Below, in pieces: positions 46,504 through 55,399 of a stretch of 64,000 nt of DNA (the stretch's first letter is position 1; each line of letters begins with the position of its first letter). The stretch comes from Rubinisphaera italica. GTDB taxonomy: Bacteria; Planctomycetota; Planctomycetia; Planctomycetales; Planctomycetaceae. The stretch lies in NCBI RefSeq assembly GCF_007859715.1, contig NZ_SJPG01000001.1, forward strand, positions 5,746,527 to 5,810,526. The letters are read 5' to 3'. The position numbers and the translations under genes were made by a program. The notes under the pieces are model-generated. The model searched no databases. It was not told the origin of the DNA and saw only the letters and a list, made by a program, of their open reading frames with translations.

Positions 46504-47904
46504 ATGAGCAGGTCATTCATGAATCATTTCAAAATCGCGCCGCTTTTAGTCTTACTGTTCCTGAATGTTTCTCTGGCTTCTGATAAGCCGAACATTATTT
46601 TTATTTTTGCAGACGACTGGGGCTGGGGGGATTTAGGTTGCCATGGCCATCCCTATGTTAAAACGCCGAATATCGATCGACTGGCTCGCGAAGGAACAGA
46701 CTTTTATCGCTTCACGGTTGCCAGTGGAGTTTGTTCTCCAAGTCGTACGGCTGTGATGACGGGACATTTCCCAGCTCGATACAACATTGATGGCCACTTT
46801 GCCTGGGTTCCCAGTAATGCAAAACGCAATATGCCCGACTGGCTCAGTCCCGAAGTCACAACGCTGCCTCGATTACTTCAAAAGGGAGGCTATCAAACGG
46901 CTCACTTCGGCAAATGGCATCTCTCCAACAATATGATTCCCGATTCTCCGTTGCCGAGTGAATATGGCTACGATGAATATGGGGCGTTTAATTGTGCAGG
47001 AGAGCAGATGCCCGTCCACGAAGACGCCAGATCTGCCAATGCCTTTATCGAAAAATCGGTCGCTGATGACAAACCCTTTTTTATCAATCTGTGGTTACAT
47101 GAGCCTCATACACCATTTCACACGGTTCCCAAATATGAGTGGCGATTTCGCGACATGGAGGATGATGCCGATCGGATCTATGCTTCAGTTCTCTCTCATG
47201 CAGATGACCGAATTGGAGAAGTATTGTCGACACTTGATCGACTCAGTATCTCAGAAAACACCCTCGTCATTTTCAGTTCCGATAACGGTCCTGCCAGAGC
47301 GTCTCAATCCACGGAATTGACACTACAATACGATACCGCAACCGGCGCGGGCTGGGGAATTGCAGCCTCGAAAGGGATTACCGCAGGACGGAAAGGTTAT
47401 AAAGCAGCTTTATTTGAAGGAGGTATCAATGTTCCGTTTATTGCCCGTTGGCCGGGGAAAATTCCAGCAGGGAAAATTGATCAAACTTCACTCATTTCAG
47501 CAGTCGATTTGCTCCCCACCTTTTGTAGCATTGCTGGCGTCGCTTTGCCTGAAGATTATCACCCTGATGGAGTCAATCAAATTTCCGCTTTATTGGGAAA
47601 TGGTTCGGAATATCGGGAAAAACCACTCTTTTGGAAAATGCAGGCGAGGTGGCCACCACGAGCCAATCAACCTTATCATTGGGTTACCTGGGCGATTGTG
47701 GATCAGAATTGGAAAATGATGGCCAATCAAGATTTCAGTCATCTGGAATTGTATGACATCATTAATGATCCATACGAAAAGAACGATCTCAGTGAAACAA
47801 GTCCACTGGTAACCAATCAGCTACTCGAACAAATTCGTGATTGGAAAGAAACGCTGCCAGATCATCCCACAGGAGATGTTTTTTCTGTAGAGCGATCTCA
47901 ATAA
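46504..47904 (+). CDS. Secreted sulfatase with canonical CSPSR
   Basis: This 466-residue enzyme has a signal peptide (MNHFKIAPLLVLLFLNVSLA) and the sulfatase fold with CSPSR (Cys77) in SGVCSPSRTAVMTGHFP. Metal ligands are in FIFADDWGWGDLGC and VIFSSDNGPARAS. It hydrolyses sulfate esters outside the cytoplasm after formylglycine maturation. The length and HFGKWHL are typical of arylsulfatases. The ATG at 46519 is an equally good start. It follows the OYE-like gene by 12 bp; coupling suggests a shared regulation. Its terminator is at about 47961-47987. Confidence 0.92.
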   Translation: MSRSFMNHFKIAPLLVLLFLNVSLASDKPNIIFIFADDWGWGDLGCHGHPYVKTPNIDRLAREGTDFYRFTVASGVCSPSRTAVMTGHFPARYNIDGHFAWVPSNAKRNMPDWLSPEVTTLPRLLQKGGYQTAHFGKWHLSNNMIPDSPLPSEYGYDEYGAFNCAGEQMPVHEDARSANAFIEKSVADDKPFFINLWLHEPHTPFHTVPKYEWRFRDMEDDADRIYASVLSHADDRIGEVLSTLDRLSISENTLVIFSSDNGPARASQSTELTLQYDTATGAGWGIAASKGITAGRKGYKAALFEGGINVPFIARWPGKIPAGKIDQTSLISAVDLLPTFCSIAGVALPEDYHPDGVNQISALLGNGSEYREKPLFWKMQARWPPRANQPYHWVTWAIVDQNWKMMANQDFSHLELYDIINDPYEKNDLSETSPLVTNQLLEQIRDWKETLPDHPTGDVFSVERSQ

Positions 47905-47960
47905 ATACAAAATCCATCTGCATCGCTTTGAAGTTGAAACCTGTTTCCTCAGTCCAATCT

Positions 47961-47987
47961 CGACATTGAAATGTCGGTATTTTTTTC
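47961..47987 (+). terminator. Intrinsic terminator after the third sulfatase
   Basis: CGACAT and ATGTCG pair around TGAA, and seven or more T residues follow. It separates the sulfatase operon from the DUF4132-like locus. Confidence 0.65.
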
Positions 47988-48081
47988 TTGAACTGGCAGG
48001 CTGAATAATTGTCGACTACTGCAAAATCCGTTAGCCTGACTTGATCAATCTCCCGTCTTTCATTTTCCAGAGAAGATCAGC

Positions 48082-48999
48082 ATGGCGAAAACATCTGCGC
48101 AGGGTTCGGTTTCTTCAAGTGAAGAAATTATCTGGATAGAGGGTGATGATGGTTACGCCCTTGGAGTTAAGAATGGCAAGCTCGTTGCCAGAAATGCCAA
48201 AGGAAAAAAACTTTCCGCTGTCCCGAAGAATCTGAAGACAAGCGAACTGGCTGAACAACTCTCGGCAATGTGCGAATGGCTGGCCGAACATCGTATCAGC
48301 TGTCAACGTGCTATCGAACGTTGGATGCTTCGCTCATTGCCTATTCCGATTCATGTCTTGAGTTCCGTCTGGATTGATCCTGACTGGTCGGAAATGCTGC
48401 GAAATATGATCGTCTGCCCGCTCGATGGTCGCGGCAAGAGTGATGCCACACAGACAGGTTTGCTGCGGGAGATCGATTCCAAAAAAGGTGTGGGTGTTGT
48501 TGATCGTGATGGCGAAACGCAGTGGATCAAGGCGGCTCAAATTCTTTTTCCGCATCCGATTCTGATCGATGGTCTGGAAGATTTACGGGAAATCGCAGCC
48601 GACATGAATTTCTCGCAATCGGTCGAGCAGATCTTTCGTCCGATCTTTGCTCCACGCGAGGAACAACTCAAACAGGATTACATCTCCGATTTCCGAAACG
48701 GAAAATTTGAACAATTGAACTTTGCGACTTCGTTGTGCAGACGACTCGGCTTTCCTGTACGCGGCGGCTATGCTTGCTCGAAACTCTGGGAGAACGGCAA
48801 GCCCCTCGAAGCGAGATACTGGATCGGAGCCGACTACCCGGAAGGGGAGACTTACACAGACGATTTGATTTTTGTGAATTCCGAGCAAAAGCCTCAGAAA
48901 ATTTCGAGTGTCGGTGCGGTGACATTCAGTGAGGGAGTTTTGATGGCGACTCAAATTTACGCCAAGCGAACAGTGGAAAAAGAATCGGAGGCTGAATGA
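48082..48999 (+). CDS. DUF4132-like protein, first gene of the MoxR-VWA-SWIM locus
   Basis: This 305-residue soluble protein resembles the DUF4132 family (E. coli YehI/MolR). Shared features are WIEGDDGYALGVKNGKLVAR, WMLRSLPIP, GVGVVDRDGETQW, and FPHPILIDGL followed by QSVEQIFR (HP at 158-159, QxxEQxFR about 179-186). It is much shorter than YehI (about 1200 residues), so it is a compact version or one module of it. Its role is unknown. The stop overlaps the start of the 1670-residue gene (GAATGATG), so the two are translationally coupled. It begins the five-gene locus behind a terminator of the sulfatase. Confidence 0.7.
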   Translation: MAKTSAQGSVSSSEEIIWIEGDDGYALGVKNGKLVARNAKGKKLSAVPKNLKTSELAEQLSAMCEWLAEHRISCQRAIERWMLRSLPIPIHVLSSVWIDPDWSEMLRNMIVCPLDGRGKSDATQTGLLREIDSKKGVGVVDRDGETQWIKAAQILFPHPILIDGLEDLREIAADMNFSQSVEQIFRPIFAPREEQLKQDYISDFRNGKFEQLNFATSLCRRLGFPVRGGYACSKLWENGKPLEARYWIGADYPEGETYTDDLIFVNSEQKPQKISSVGAVTFSEGVLMATQIYAKRTVEKESEAE

Positions 49000-51900
49000 T
49001 GAGTGTCACATCGATTCAATTGGAAGCTGGGGGATTGCTGCCGATCAAATCAAAAGTCGATTCCGAAGCGACCGAAGAAATCGTCGCCCGCGATTATCGA
49101 CATCCGGCGCTGGGAGATCGAGCAGTTGTGCGACTCACTTCCGATCGATTGGGAGAAGCCGAAGATCTGGCGATGGAGTTTCTCGGGTTCGAGACACCGA
49201 AGATCTCCAAACCGATTGCCATCCAACAGCGTCGCAGTCTGGGCTTTGCCGCGTGGGCTCTGGTGAATGATCCAGACAATGCTCGCTATGCACTCAATCT
49301 TGTGAAACGGATGAAGGCAGCGGCTCGAAAAGCGAAGTCTAAGCCGGGGCACGCCTGGGATGTCTACACGGAATTAGCGAAAGAGCTGGGGCGATCTGTC
49401 CGTCACTTCCTGCCGCCCTATTGGGAAGAAGTTGGTCGAACTTATAAAGACCTGGGGAATCAAACCTATGCGGGCCGAGCACTCACGAAGTCACTTGAAG
49501 CCGAGCGAGTGCATGCTTTGGAATCGGATCGGGCAAGACGACGCGATGTTGTTCTCGAATTTGTGCTAGCTGGATGTCTGGCTGGAAAAGCGTTGTCCGA
49601 TTATGCCGGCGATTTGATCGATCAGTATCCTCCTGAGGAAGCCTTTCGCATTTTTCGGGATCTATGCTTGAGGCGGACTCTCGGCGGAATGGCTCCCTGG
49701 GCGGCGATGCCCAAAGACTTCAACAAGCTGGCAAAGAATGCCGGTCTGGATGAGAAGTCGGAAATGGAAAGCTGGCTGCTGGAAGCGATTCATGCGCCTG
49801 CGATGGGACGGACGGCACATCAGTTTTGGAAATCGTGCAGTAAGCAGTGTAAGAATCTGGTGAAACGCTCTCCTGAATTTGCAGTCGCCTTACTCAGACA
49901 CACGAAACCGGAAACCCGCTATTACGGCGAAAGCAAATTGTGGCCGTGGATCAATTTACTGGAAGAATGGGGAACTCTGGAATTTCTCTGGGAAGATGAA
50001 CACAAAGGTGCCCCTCCTCTGGGTGAACCGATTGTCGAGTGGTTCAGTCGCATCATTAAAGAACAGACTCCCGTTCCGCTTCGCGTCCTGGAAATGTTCG
50101 AGAATTTGATTCCGCGATTGATACTCGAAGACAATCCCCTGTCATTTTCTAGGGAAATTGATCTCGACCTGCTGGAAGCCTGCCTGAAAAGTGACGTTAA
50201 AGTTGAAGTCGATGATCAGGCTTCCATCACATTCGATGGCTGGTTAATCGCTGAACCCGATCATAAGTTCCGGAATCAGGATCCTGTCCTCTCCATTCAG
50301 GATGAAAGATATCTCCCCGCGATTTTCGGTGGACTCCATGATGCATTGCAGTGTCGGGGTTCGAGTCGTTCTGGATACTATCGTCAAGCGGATTGGAAAC
50401 GACGTTCGTTTCCACTGGCCGCCGGAGATCGCCCGGCGATTAAAAAATTGTGGCACGATTTTACTGATCAGATAATTACCTCTCTGGAAGGGAGCGGACT
50501 GGAAAGTTTTAAACAGGCAAAGAAACAGCTCAAAGGCGTATTGTGGCCCCAGACACTCAAACTGTTTCCCGATCTCAATAAACGACTGCTTGCGATTGAT
50601 CCTTCTGCGAGTCTGCATCTGACTTTGCAAGCGGGAATTTTCGACGAGTATGGCATTCCCGCTTTCGATGCCGCGATTGATAAACACAAATTAAAAATAC
50701 GCCGCGAGCGTTATGGAGAAACAAATCTCTATCTCACATTCCCGGAAATCATTCTTGTGGAAGGGACTTACGCTTATCGAATTCATCCAGAAGGCACTAT
50801 TGAAAAAGTCGAGTTGAAATTGCCCAAGGGGGGGACTCTTCGGGATCTGTTTCCAGTCGGGAAGGATTTGGGAGTTGAAGTTCGCATCAATCATTCAGAT
50901 TGCCGATTGATCTGGATGAGTGATCCAGGACAGGAATTTCAGATTGAATATTCCTGGGGACGTTCTGTAAATAGAGTGGCCACTTCTATGTCAGAGGGAA
51001 GATACTTCTTTGGCAAGAGTTTATGCCGCGCGGGGCAGAAGAGTATACCGGAATTTTCAGAGTACCTGCACGATGGGGAAAACTTCTGGCGTGTGGAAAA
51101 TCATTATGATTACAGGACAAGTAAACATCATGAGAAGGTGATAAGTATCGACCCGGAAACGGGAAAGGAACTGCGTGAAAGTGTTCCCGCCTGGTTTGAA
51201 GAAACGGACCGAGGGACTGTCCATTTTCCAGCCTCGGAATTGCTGGCTGCACCAGTTGGAACAGAGAATTCTCCTCTGGGTAGTAAGAATGGTTTACTCG
51301 GTTGGAAAGCCATTAGGCTAAGCGACAATGTTATTATTGGTGAAGGTATAGACGGCAGGACCTTTACCACTAAAGGAATGGAGTCGTATGCTGAAAGAAT
51401 TGTGCCTGTTGCTCTGCTGAATCAACCGGGTACAAATCGCTATCTACCAGTAACAACCTTCAATGTGCGTGGGGGAAGTTATTCGATCTGGGACCCTGAA
51501 GGGAAAACGGTAATTACTGAGATCAGTGATTGTAAAACCGATTCTGCCAGTGGCCAGCCGACGGTATTACCAATTCTTTATTGGCATCTGTTGAAGTTGC
51601 GGGATGAAGCTTCCTCAAAATCACTTCGCAAAATCACGCGAAAACAGAGTGATTTGCTGTTGCTGTCCGCGACGAAAGATCGTGAGCATGCGAAGTCTGC
51701 CAAAACACTGAAGGATGCGGAGAAGTCGACTCATTTGCGAAATGCAATCGCGAAATTTCTGCCGAAAGCACCCGAGCGGCTCGTTTATGGACTGCTCCAG
51801 GTCATCAAAGGAGCCGAGGAGCAGTTTCATTTATTTGATGAACACCGTGATTTGATGATGGAGGAATCTCAAAAGGACGTAAAAGAAACGACACTCGTTG

Positions 51901-54008
51901 AAACCAATCAGGTCGATCAGGCTGCTGCTCATTGGGATCTTGACAGTATTCATTATTACAATTGGCATGAGAATGCTTCTCTTCTTCATCACTTGAAGGA
52001 TGTTTCGGAATTTCTGGCGGGTAATCGCGGCTCGGCGGAAATTACGCCAACAAATTATCTCTGGTTTAATTTACTCGAATCATTCCCTCTACGTTGCTGG
52101 TCGATATTCTGGAAAATTCAACCCTCACCGATTTTAAAGAAATCATCTGCGGAAACACACTGGCTGGAATTCCTGAAATTCTGGAATGATTTGAAGCTGT
52201 TTCAGCTACCGGGAACATTTTCGATGATGGGTGCAGAACTTCAGCAAAAATCAAAATCGAGTTCTGTCAATGAGGATGATGAGGCCATCACTGGAAAATC
52301 GCTGACCATTCAGAATGGTGAAGATCGATTCATTATCATTGCTGGTTACAATTACAATACGCAGCTCTATCATATCCTGAGATATTCAACGGCGAAAAAA
52401 CCAGGAAATCCACCGGGCTACAAAGTTTTCGATTGTGTCTCGCTTCCAACGCGTGATACCTATCAGCAGTGCAAAGAGTTTCTCAAAGTTGTCAAAGCGA
52501 ATCAGGAGTTGCCACTCCCCTCAAAAGAGGAACTGGAGCAGGTTGCCGAGAGTGTGGGAGCAACACCTGCTGAGATCGGGTTGATCTGGATGTGTGCCCT
52601 GAATATCCATAAACACGAAAGTAACTTTTTGCCTTCAGAGTTAAGAAAGAAGCTCGGCTGGAAAGTGATCGATACCAATGCAGCCCGGCAGGCTTTGAAG
52701 AATATTAATTCTGAAGTTCTGCAGAAGCTTCTGGTGGCTGTCATCAGTCCAGGATTGGCGGCTCCGTTTGCGGAAGACCGGACACCGTGCCTGAAAGCGA
52801 TCGAGCAAACCTGGAAGTTGGATATGCCAAAGCGGCTGCCGTTGGATGCGACCTTGCAAAAACGACTTTCCTCGATTAGCCAGGCCTATCGCTATCAGCA
52901 GCCCGATCTCGAGTCGACGCTTGATGTCGCGGCTGATCCGAAACATCCGTTATTGAAGCCCTGCGAGATTGTGATCGATGACTCCAAGAATTATGAGAAA
53001 TCTTCCTATTACTATCTTGGACTGTTCGCAAAAAACAAAAGTGAATCAGTAGCAGGAGTCGAATTATACTCTTCCATTGCCAGACTGATTGCGTTGGTGC
53101 ATAACGAGACACCACTTGGTCATGGTGCCAGAGAGTTTATGCCTGCCTTATTAAAGCAGGTGCACACATTGTTCAATAGCCCCAAGACCCTGCTCTTACT
53201 TCGCCCACTTCACATTTACTCTTATGATGCAAAAAAGGCGATGACGCCATTAGAGTGGACCAATAAACATCTTGGTAAAACAAAACAGGATCGAAAGTCT
53301 GGTCTAAACCGCTACAGCGACGAATTGATTAGTGCCGCCGCTGACGCGAAACATCATGTTTTCATTGCATTTCACCCGGCCTCTCTCAAGGACTCGAATT
53401 CACTCGCCAGGTTACGGGGCCTTCTCGAAATGGAAGTTGGGCCCGAACGAGTTACTGGAGATCCGAATTCCGTTTCCATCGTCAACGTGCTTAACAGCCC
53501 AGGCTACGAGAAAATTTCGCATGCCATTCTCGGAGGAACTCTATCCGAAGATCAATGGCCTCAAAACCCTCTGCTGACGGCTCCCAAAACGGTGGCAGGC
53601 ATTCAGAAAAAACTCAAACTTTCTGAGGATGCAGCCGTGTTGTATGCTCAGGTGCTTGCACTTCCCGATCCGACAACTGCAAATGTCCGGCAATGGAACG
53701 ATTGGACTGCTGCCCGCTATAAAAAAGCAGCGGGTGAACTCGTTGAAAAAGAACTTGTTCTTGATGCGAAACGTTCCCGAGCAGGTCGGTCGATCTTTCT
53801 TCCAGGAGAATGGCTCGATTTGAAAGCTCCCTGGTTGCCGATTGAAGCTTGGAAAAAAGATCATCTGGTCGATCTTGCCTTGGACATTGGCCTCGATTTC
53901 CCGATTGGGGGGCCGATGGTTCTGCGGCCCTACGAAGATTTGTTCCCAGCTGTCTGGCAACGTATTCTCGATGGTGATAAACCAGAGTATGAAGAGGCCA
54001 GTCTCTAG
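48996..54008 (+). CDS. 1670-residue protein of unknown function, DUF4132 partner
   Basis: No enzymatic motif was found. The N-terminal 250 residues are helical and TPR-like (GDRAVVRLTSDRLGEAEDL, LGFAAWALVNDPDNARYAL, RTYKDLGNQTYAGRALTKSL). The middle, about 560-830, is beta-rich with repeated GxYxxxD-type strands, which could be a propeller-like fold. The C-terminal third (about 1150-1640) is helical with WRxxGK-type motifs. There is no signal peptide or membrane helix, so it is cytoplasmic. It is coupled to the DUF4132-like gene and 53 bp from the MoxR gene. Its size and position suggest a scaffold or effector of the locus, but no function can be assigned. Confidence 0.7.
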   Translation: MMSVTSIQLEAGGLLPIKSKVDSEATEEIVARDYRHPALGDRAVVRLTSDRLGEAEDLAMEFLGFETPKISKPIAIQQRRSLGFAAWALVNDPDNARYALNLVKRMKAAARKAKSKPGHAWDVYTELAKELGRSVRHFLPPYWEEVGRTYKDLGNQTYAGRALTKSLEAERVHALESDRARRRDVVLEFVLAGCLAGKALSDYAGDLIDQYPPEEAFRIFRDLCLRRTLGGMAPWAAMPKDFNKLAKNAGLDEKSEMESWLLEAIHAPAMGRTAHQFWKSCSKQCKNLVKRSPEFAVALLRHTKPETRYYGESKLWPWINLLEEWGTLEFLWEDEHKGAPPLGEPIVEWFSRIIKEQTPVPLRVLEMFENLIPRLILEDNPLSFSREIDLDLLEACLKSDVKVEVDDQASITFDGWLIAEPDHKFRNQDPVLSIQDERYLPAIFGGLHDALQCRGSSRSGYYRQADWKRRSFPLAAGDRPAIKKLWHDFTDQIITSLEGSGLESFKQAKKQLKGVLWPQTLKLFPDLNKRLLAIDPSASLHLTLQAGIFDEYGIPAFDAAIDKHKLKIRRERYGETNLYLTFPEIILVEGTYAYRIHPEGTIEKVELKLPKGGTLRDLFPVGKDLGVEVRINHSDCRLIWMSDPGQEFQIEYSWGRSVNRVATSMSEGRYFFGKSLCRAGQKSIPEFSEYLHDGENFWRVENHYDYRTSKHHEKVISIDPETGKELRESVPAWFEETDRGTVHFPASELLAAPVGTENSPLGSKNGLLGWKAIRLSDNVIIGEGIDGRTFTTKGMESYAERIVPVALLNQPGTNRYLPVTTFNVRGGSYSIWDPEGKTVITEISDCKTDSASGQPTVLPILYWHLLKLRDEASSKSLRKITRKQSDLLLLSATKDREHAKSAKTLKDAEKSTHLRNAIAKFLPKAPERLVYGLLQVIKGAEEQFHLFDEHRDLMMEESQKDVKETTLVETNQVDQAAAHWDLDSIHYYNWHENASLLHHLKDVSEFLAGNRGSAEITPTNYLWFNLLESFPLRCWSIFWKIQPSPILKKSSAETHWLEFLKFWNDLKLFQLPGTFSMMGAELQQKSKSSSVNEDDEAITGKSLTIQNGEDRFIIIAGYNYNTQLYHILRYSTAKKPGNPPGYKVFDCVSLPTRDTYQQCKEFLKVVKANQELPLPSKEELEQVAESVGATPAEIGLIWMCALNIHKHESNFLPSELRKKLGWKVIDTNAARQALKNINSEVLQKLLVAVISPGLAAPFAEDRTPCLKAIEQTWKLDMPKRLPLDATLQKRLSSISQAYRYQQPDLESTLDVAADPKHPLLKPCEIVIDDSKNYEKSSYYYLGLFAKNKSESVAGVELYSSIARLIALVHNETPLGHGAREFMPALLKQVHTLFNSPKTLLLLRPLHIYSYDAKKAMTPLEWTNKHLGKTKQDRKSGLNRYSDELISAAADAKHHVFIAFHPASLKDSNSLARLRGLLEMEVGPERVTGDPNSVSIVNVLNSPGYEKISHAILGGTLSEDQWPQNPLLTAPKTVAGIQKKLKLSEDAAVLYAQVLALPDPTTANVRQWNDWTAARYKKAAGELVEKELVLDAKRSRAGRSIFLPGEWLDLKAPWLPIEAWKKDHLVDLALDIGLDFPIGGPMVLRPYEDLFPAVWQRILDGDKPEYEEASL

Positions 54009-54061
54009 CGAATCCTCAACCCAGTTTTAATTACAATCTCCAAGCAGGAAAGCATTTCCGT

Positions 54062-55279
54062 ATGCCGAAGAAGACAACGAAACGTTCGACCGCTACGCAG
54101 AGAAAGGAACCGGATCCAATCATCGCTACGCGACAGCAGCCCCCTGCCGAAGAGCGTTATGCTGATCAAATCACTTTCCTGCGTGCCATCGACAGTTCGC
54201 CAAAACCTGCGGGTTGGTTGCTTTCTCCGGAACGAGTCGTCGATTTCATTTGCGGGACGCACGGCGAATCACTTCGCGCTCCTGCCTCTGTATCTTTGCC
54301 AGATGGTTTGCCAAAGTCGATGGCGATCGAGGCCAAGTTTGTTGGACCGAGGGCACTGGTTGAGCGGTGTATCGTCACTCTGGCCGGAGAACGAGGATTG
54401 TTACTGGTTGGCCAGCCAGGGACGGCCAAAAGTATGCTGGGCGAATTGCTCACAACGGCCATCAGCGGTTCGAGTGCGTTAACAGTGCAAGGGACAGCCG
54501 GGGCGAGTGAAGATCATTTTCGCTATGGCTGGAACTACGCCATGCTGCTCGATAAAGGCCCACGGCCCGAAGCTCTGGTCGCATCGCCGATCATGACAGG
54601 AATGAAAACCGGGAAGCTGGTTCGGATCGAAGAGATCACACGCTGTCTGCCGGAAGTTCAGGATGCTTTGATCAGTATCTTGAGCGAACGTCGATTGATG
54701 ATTCCCGAACTTGAAGGCGAAGGGGGAAGCGTGTTTGCTGCTCCCGGATTTAATTTGATTGCGACGGCTAATCTGCGGGACCGGGGTGTTTCCGAAATGT
54801 CGGCTGCTTTGAAACGCCGCTTCAACTTTGAGACCGTCCATCCGATAGCCGAGGCTGCTCAGGAAGTGGAACTTGTTCGGAGTCGAGCCAAGGCCATGCT
54901 GACTGAGTCGGGAACTCATGAAGAAATCGATGCAAAACTGCTCGATATTCTCGTCACAACTTTTCGCGACCTGCGCGAAGGGCGGACCGAAGAAGGCTGG
55001 AGTATCGAACGACCAGCAGCCGTGATGAGTACCGCTGAAGCGGTCACTGTTGCAGCGGCGATTACTCGGCAAGGGGTTTATTTTTCTTCGCGTAAAGATC
55101 CTGTCTCGTTACTGCCGGGGTATCTGCTGGGAGTTGTGCTCAAGGATAATCAGGAAGACCGCGATCGATTGCTCGCCTATTGGGATGGCCCGGTGCGTCG
55201 ACGCAGTGAATCCAATGCACTCTGGAAGCGAATGTATCAGCTGCGTGAAAATCTTGAGGAAGTGGATCAGGATTTTTAA
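54062..55279 (+). CDS. MoxR-type AAA+ ATPase of the VWA-SWIM locus
   Basis: The 405-residue AAA+ ATPase has a Walker A GQPGTAKS (117-124), a Walker B ending IEE (189-191) with Glu in place of the usual Asp, sensor 1 NLIATANLRD (Asn237) and an arginine finger region KRRFNF (251-256). MoxR ATPases act as chaperones that use ATP to remodel or insert cofactors into VWA-domain partners, and its partner here should be the next gene. It is the counterpart of E. coli YehL. The stop touches an R1 repeat that separates it from the DUF5682-VWA gene by 120 bp. Confidence 0.9.
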   Translation: MPKKTTKRSTATQRKEPDPIIATRQQPPAEERYADQITFLRAIDSSPKPAGWLLSPERVVDFICGTHGESLRAPASVSLPDGLPKSMAIEAKFVGPRALVERCIVTLAGERGLLLVGQPGTAKSMLGELLTTAISGSSALTVQGTAGASEDHFRYGWNYAMLLDKGPRPEALVASPIMTGMKTGKLVRIEEITRCLPEVQDALISILSERRLMIPELEGEGGSVFAAPGFNLIATANLRDRGVSEMSAALKRRFNFETVHPIAEAAQEVELVRSRAKAMLTESGTHEEIDAKLLDILVTTFRDLREGRTEEGWSIERPAAVMSTAEAVTVAAAITRQGVYFSSRKDPVSLLPGYLLGVVLKDNQEDRDRLLAYWDGPVRRRSESNALWKRMYQLRENLEEVDQDF

Positions 55280-55338
55280 CGGAAGCCCCCGAAAGTCGAA
55301 TGATTCGGGGGCTTCTCTTCGAGATCGCCCCCGCCACC
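55280..55338 (+). repeat. R1 palindromic repeat, copy c (5' truncated, 59 bp)
   Basis: It begins CGGAAGCCCCCGAAAG at the first base after the MoxR stop codon and continues through ATTCGGGGGCTTCTCTTCG to CGCCCCCGCCACC. It matches the right two-thirds of copy a; the left outer arm is missing. It may attenuate or terminate the MoxR transcript inside the locus. Confidence 0.85.
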
Positions 55339-55399
55339 GTTGTTTTAATAATCTATCTGAAAGATTAGATTCTTAAATATTTATAGGCGTTATTAGTAA

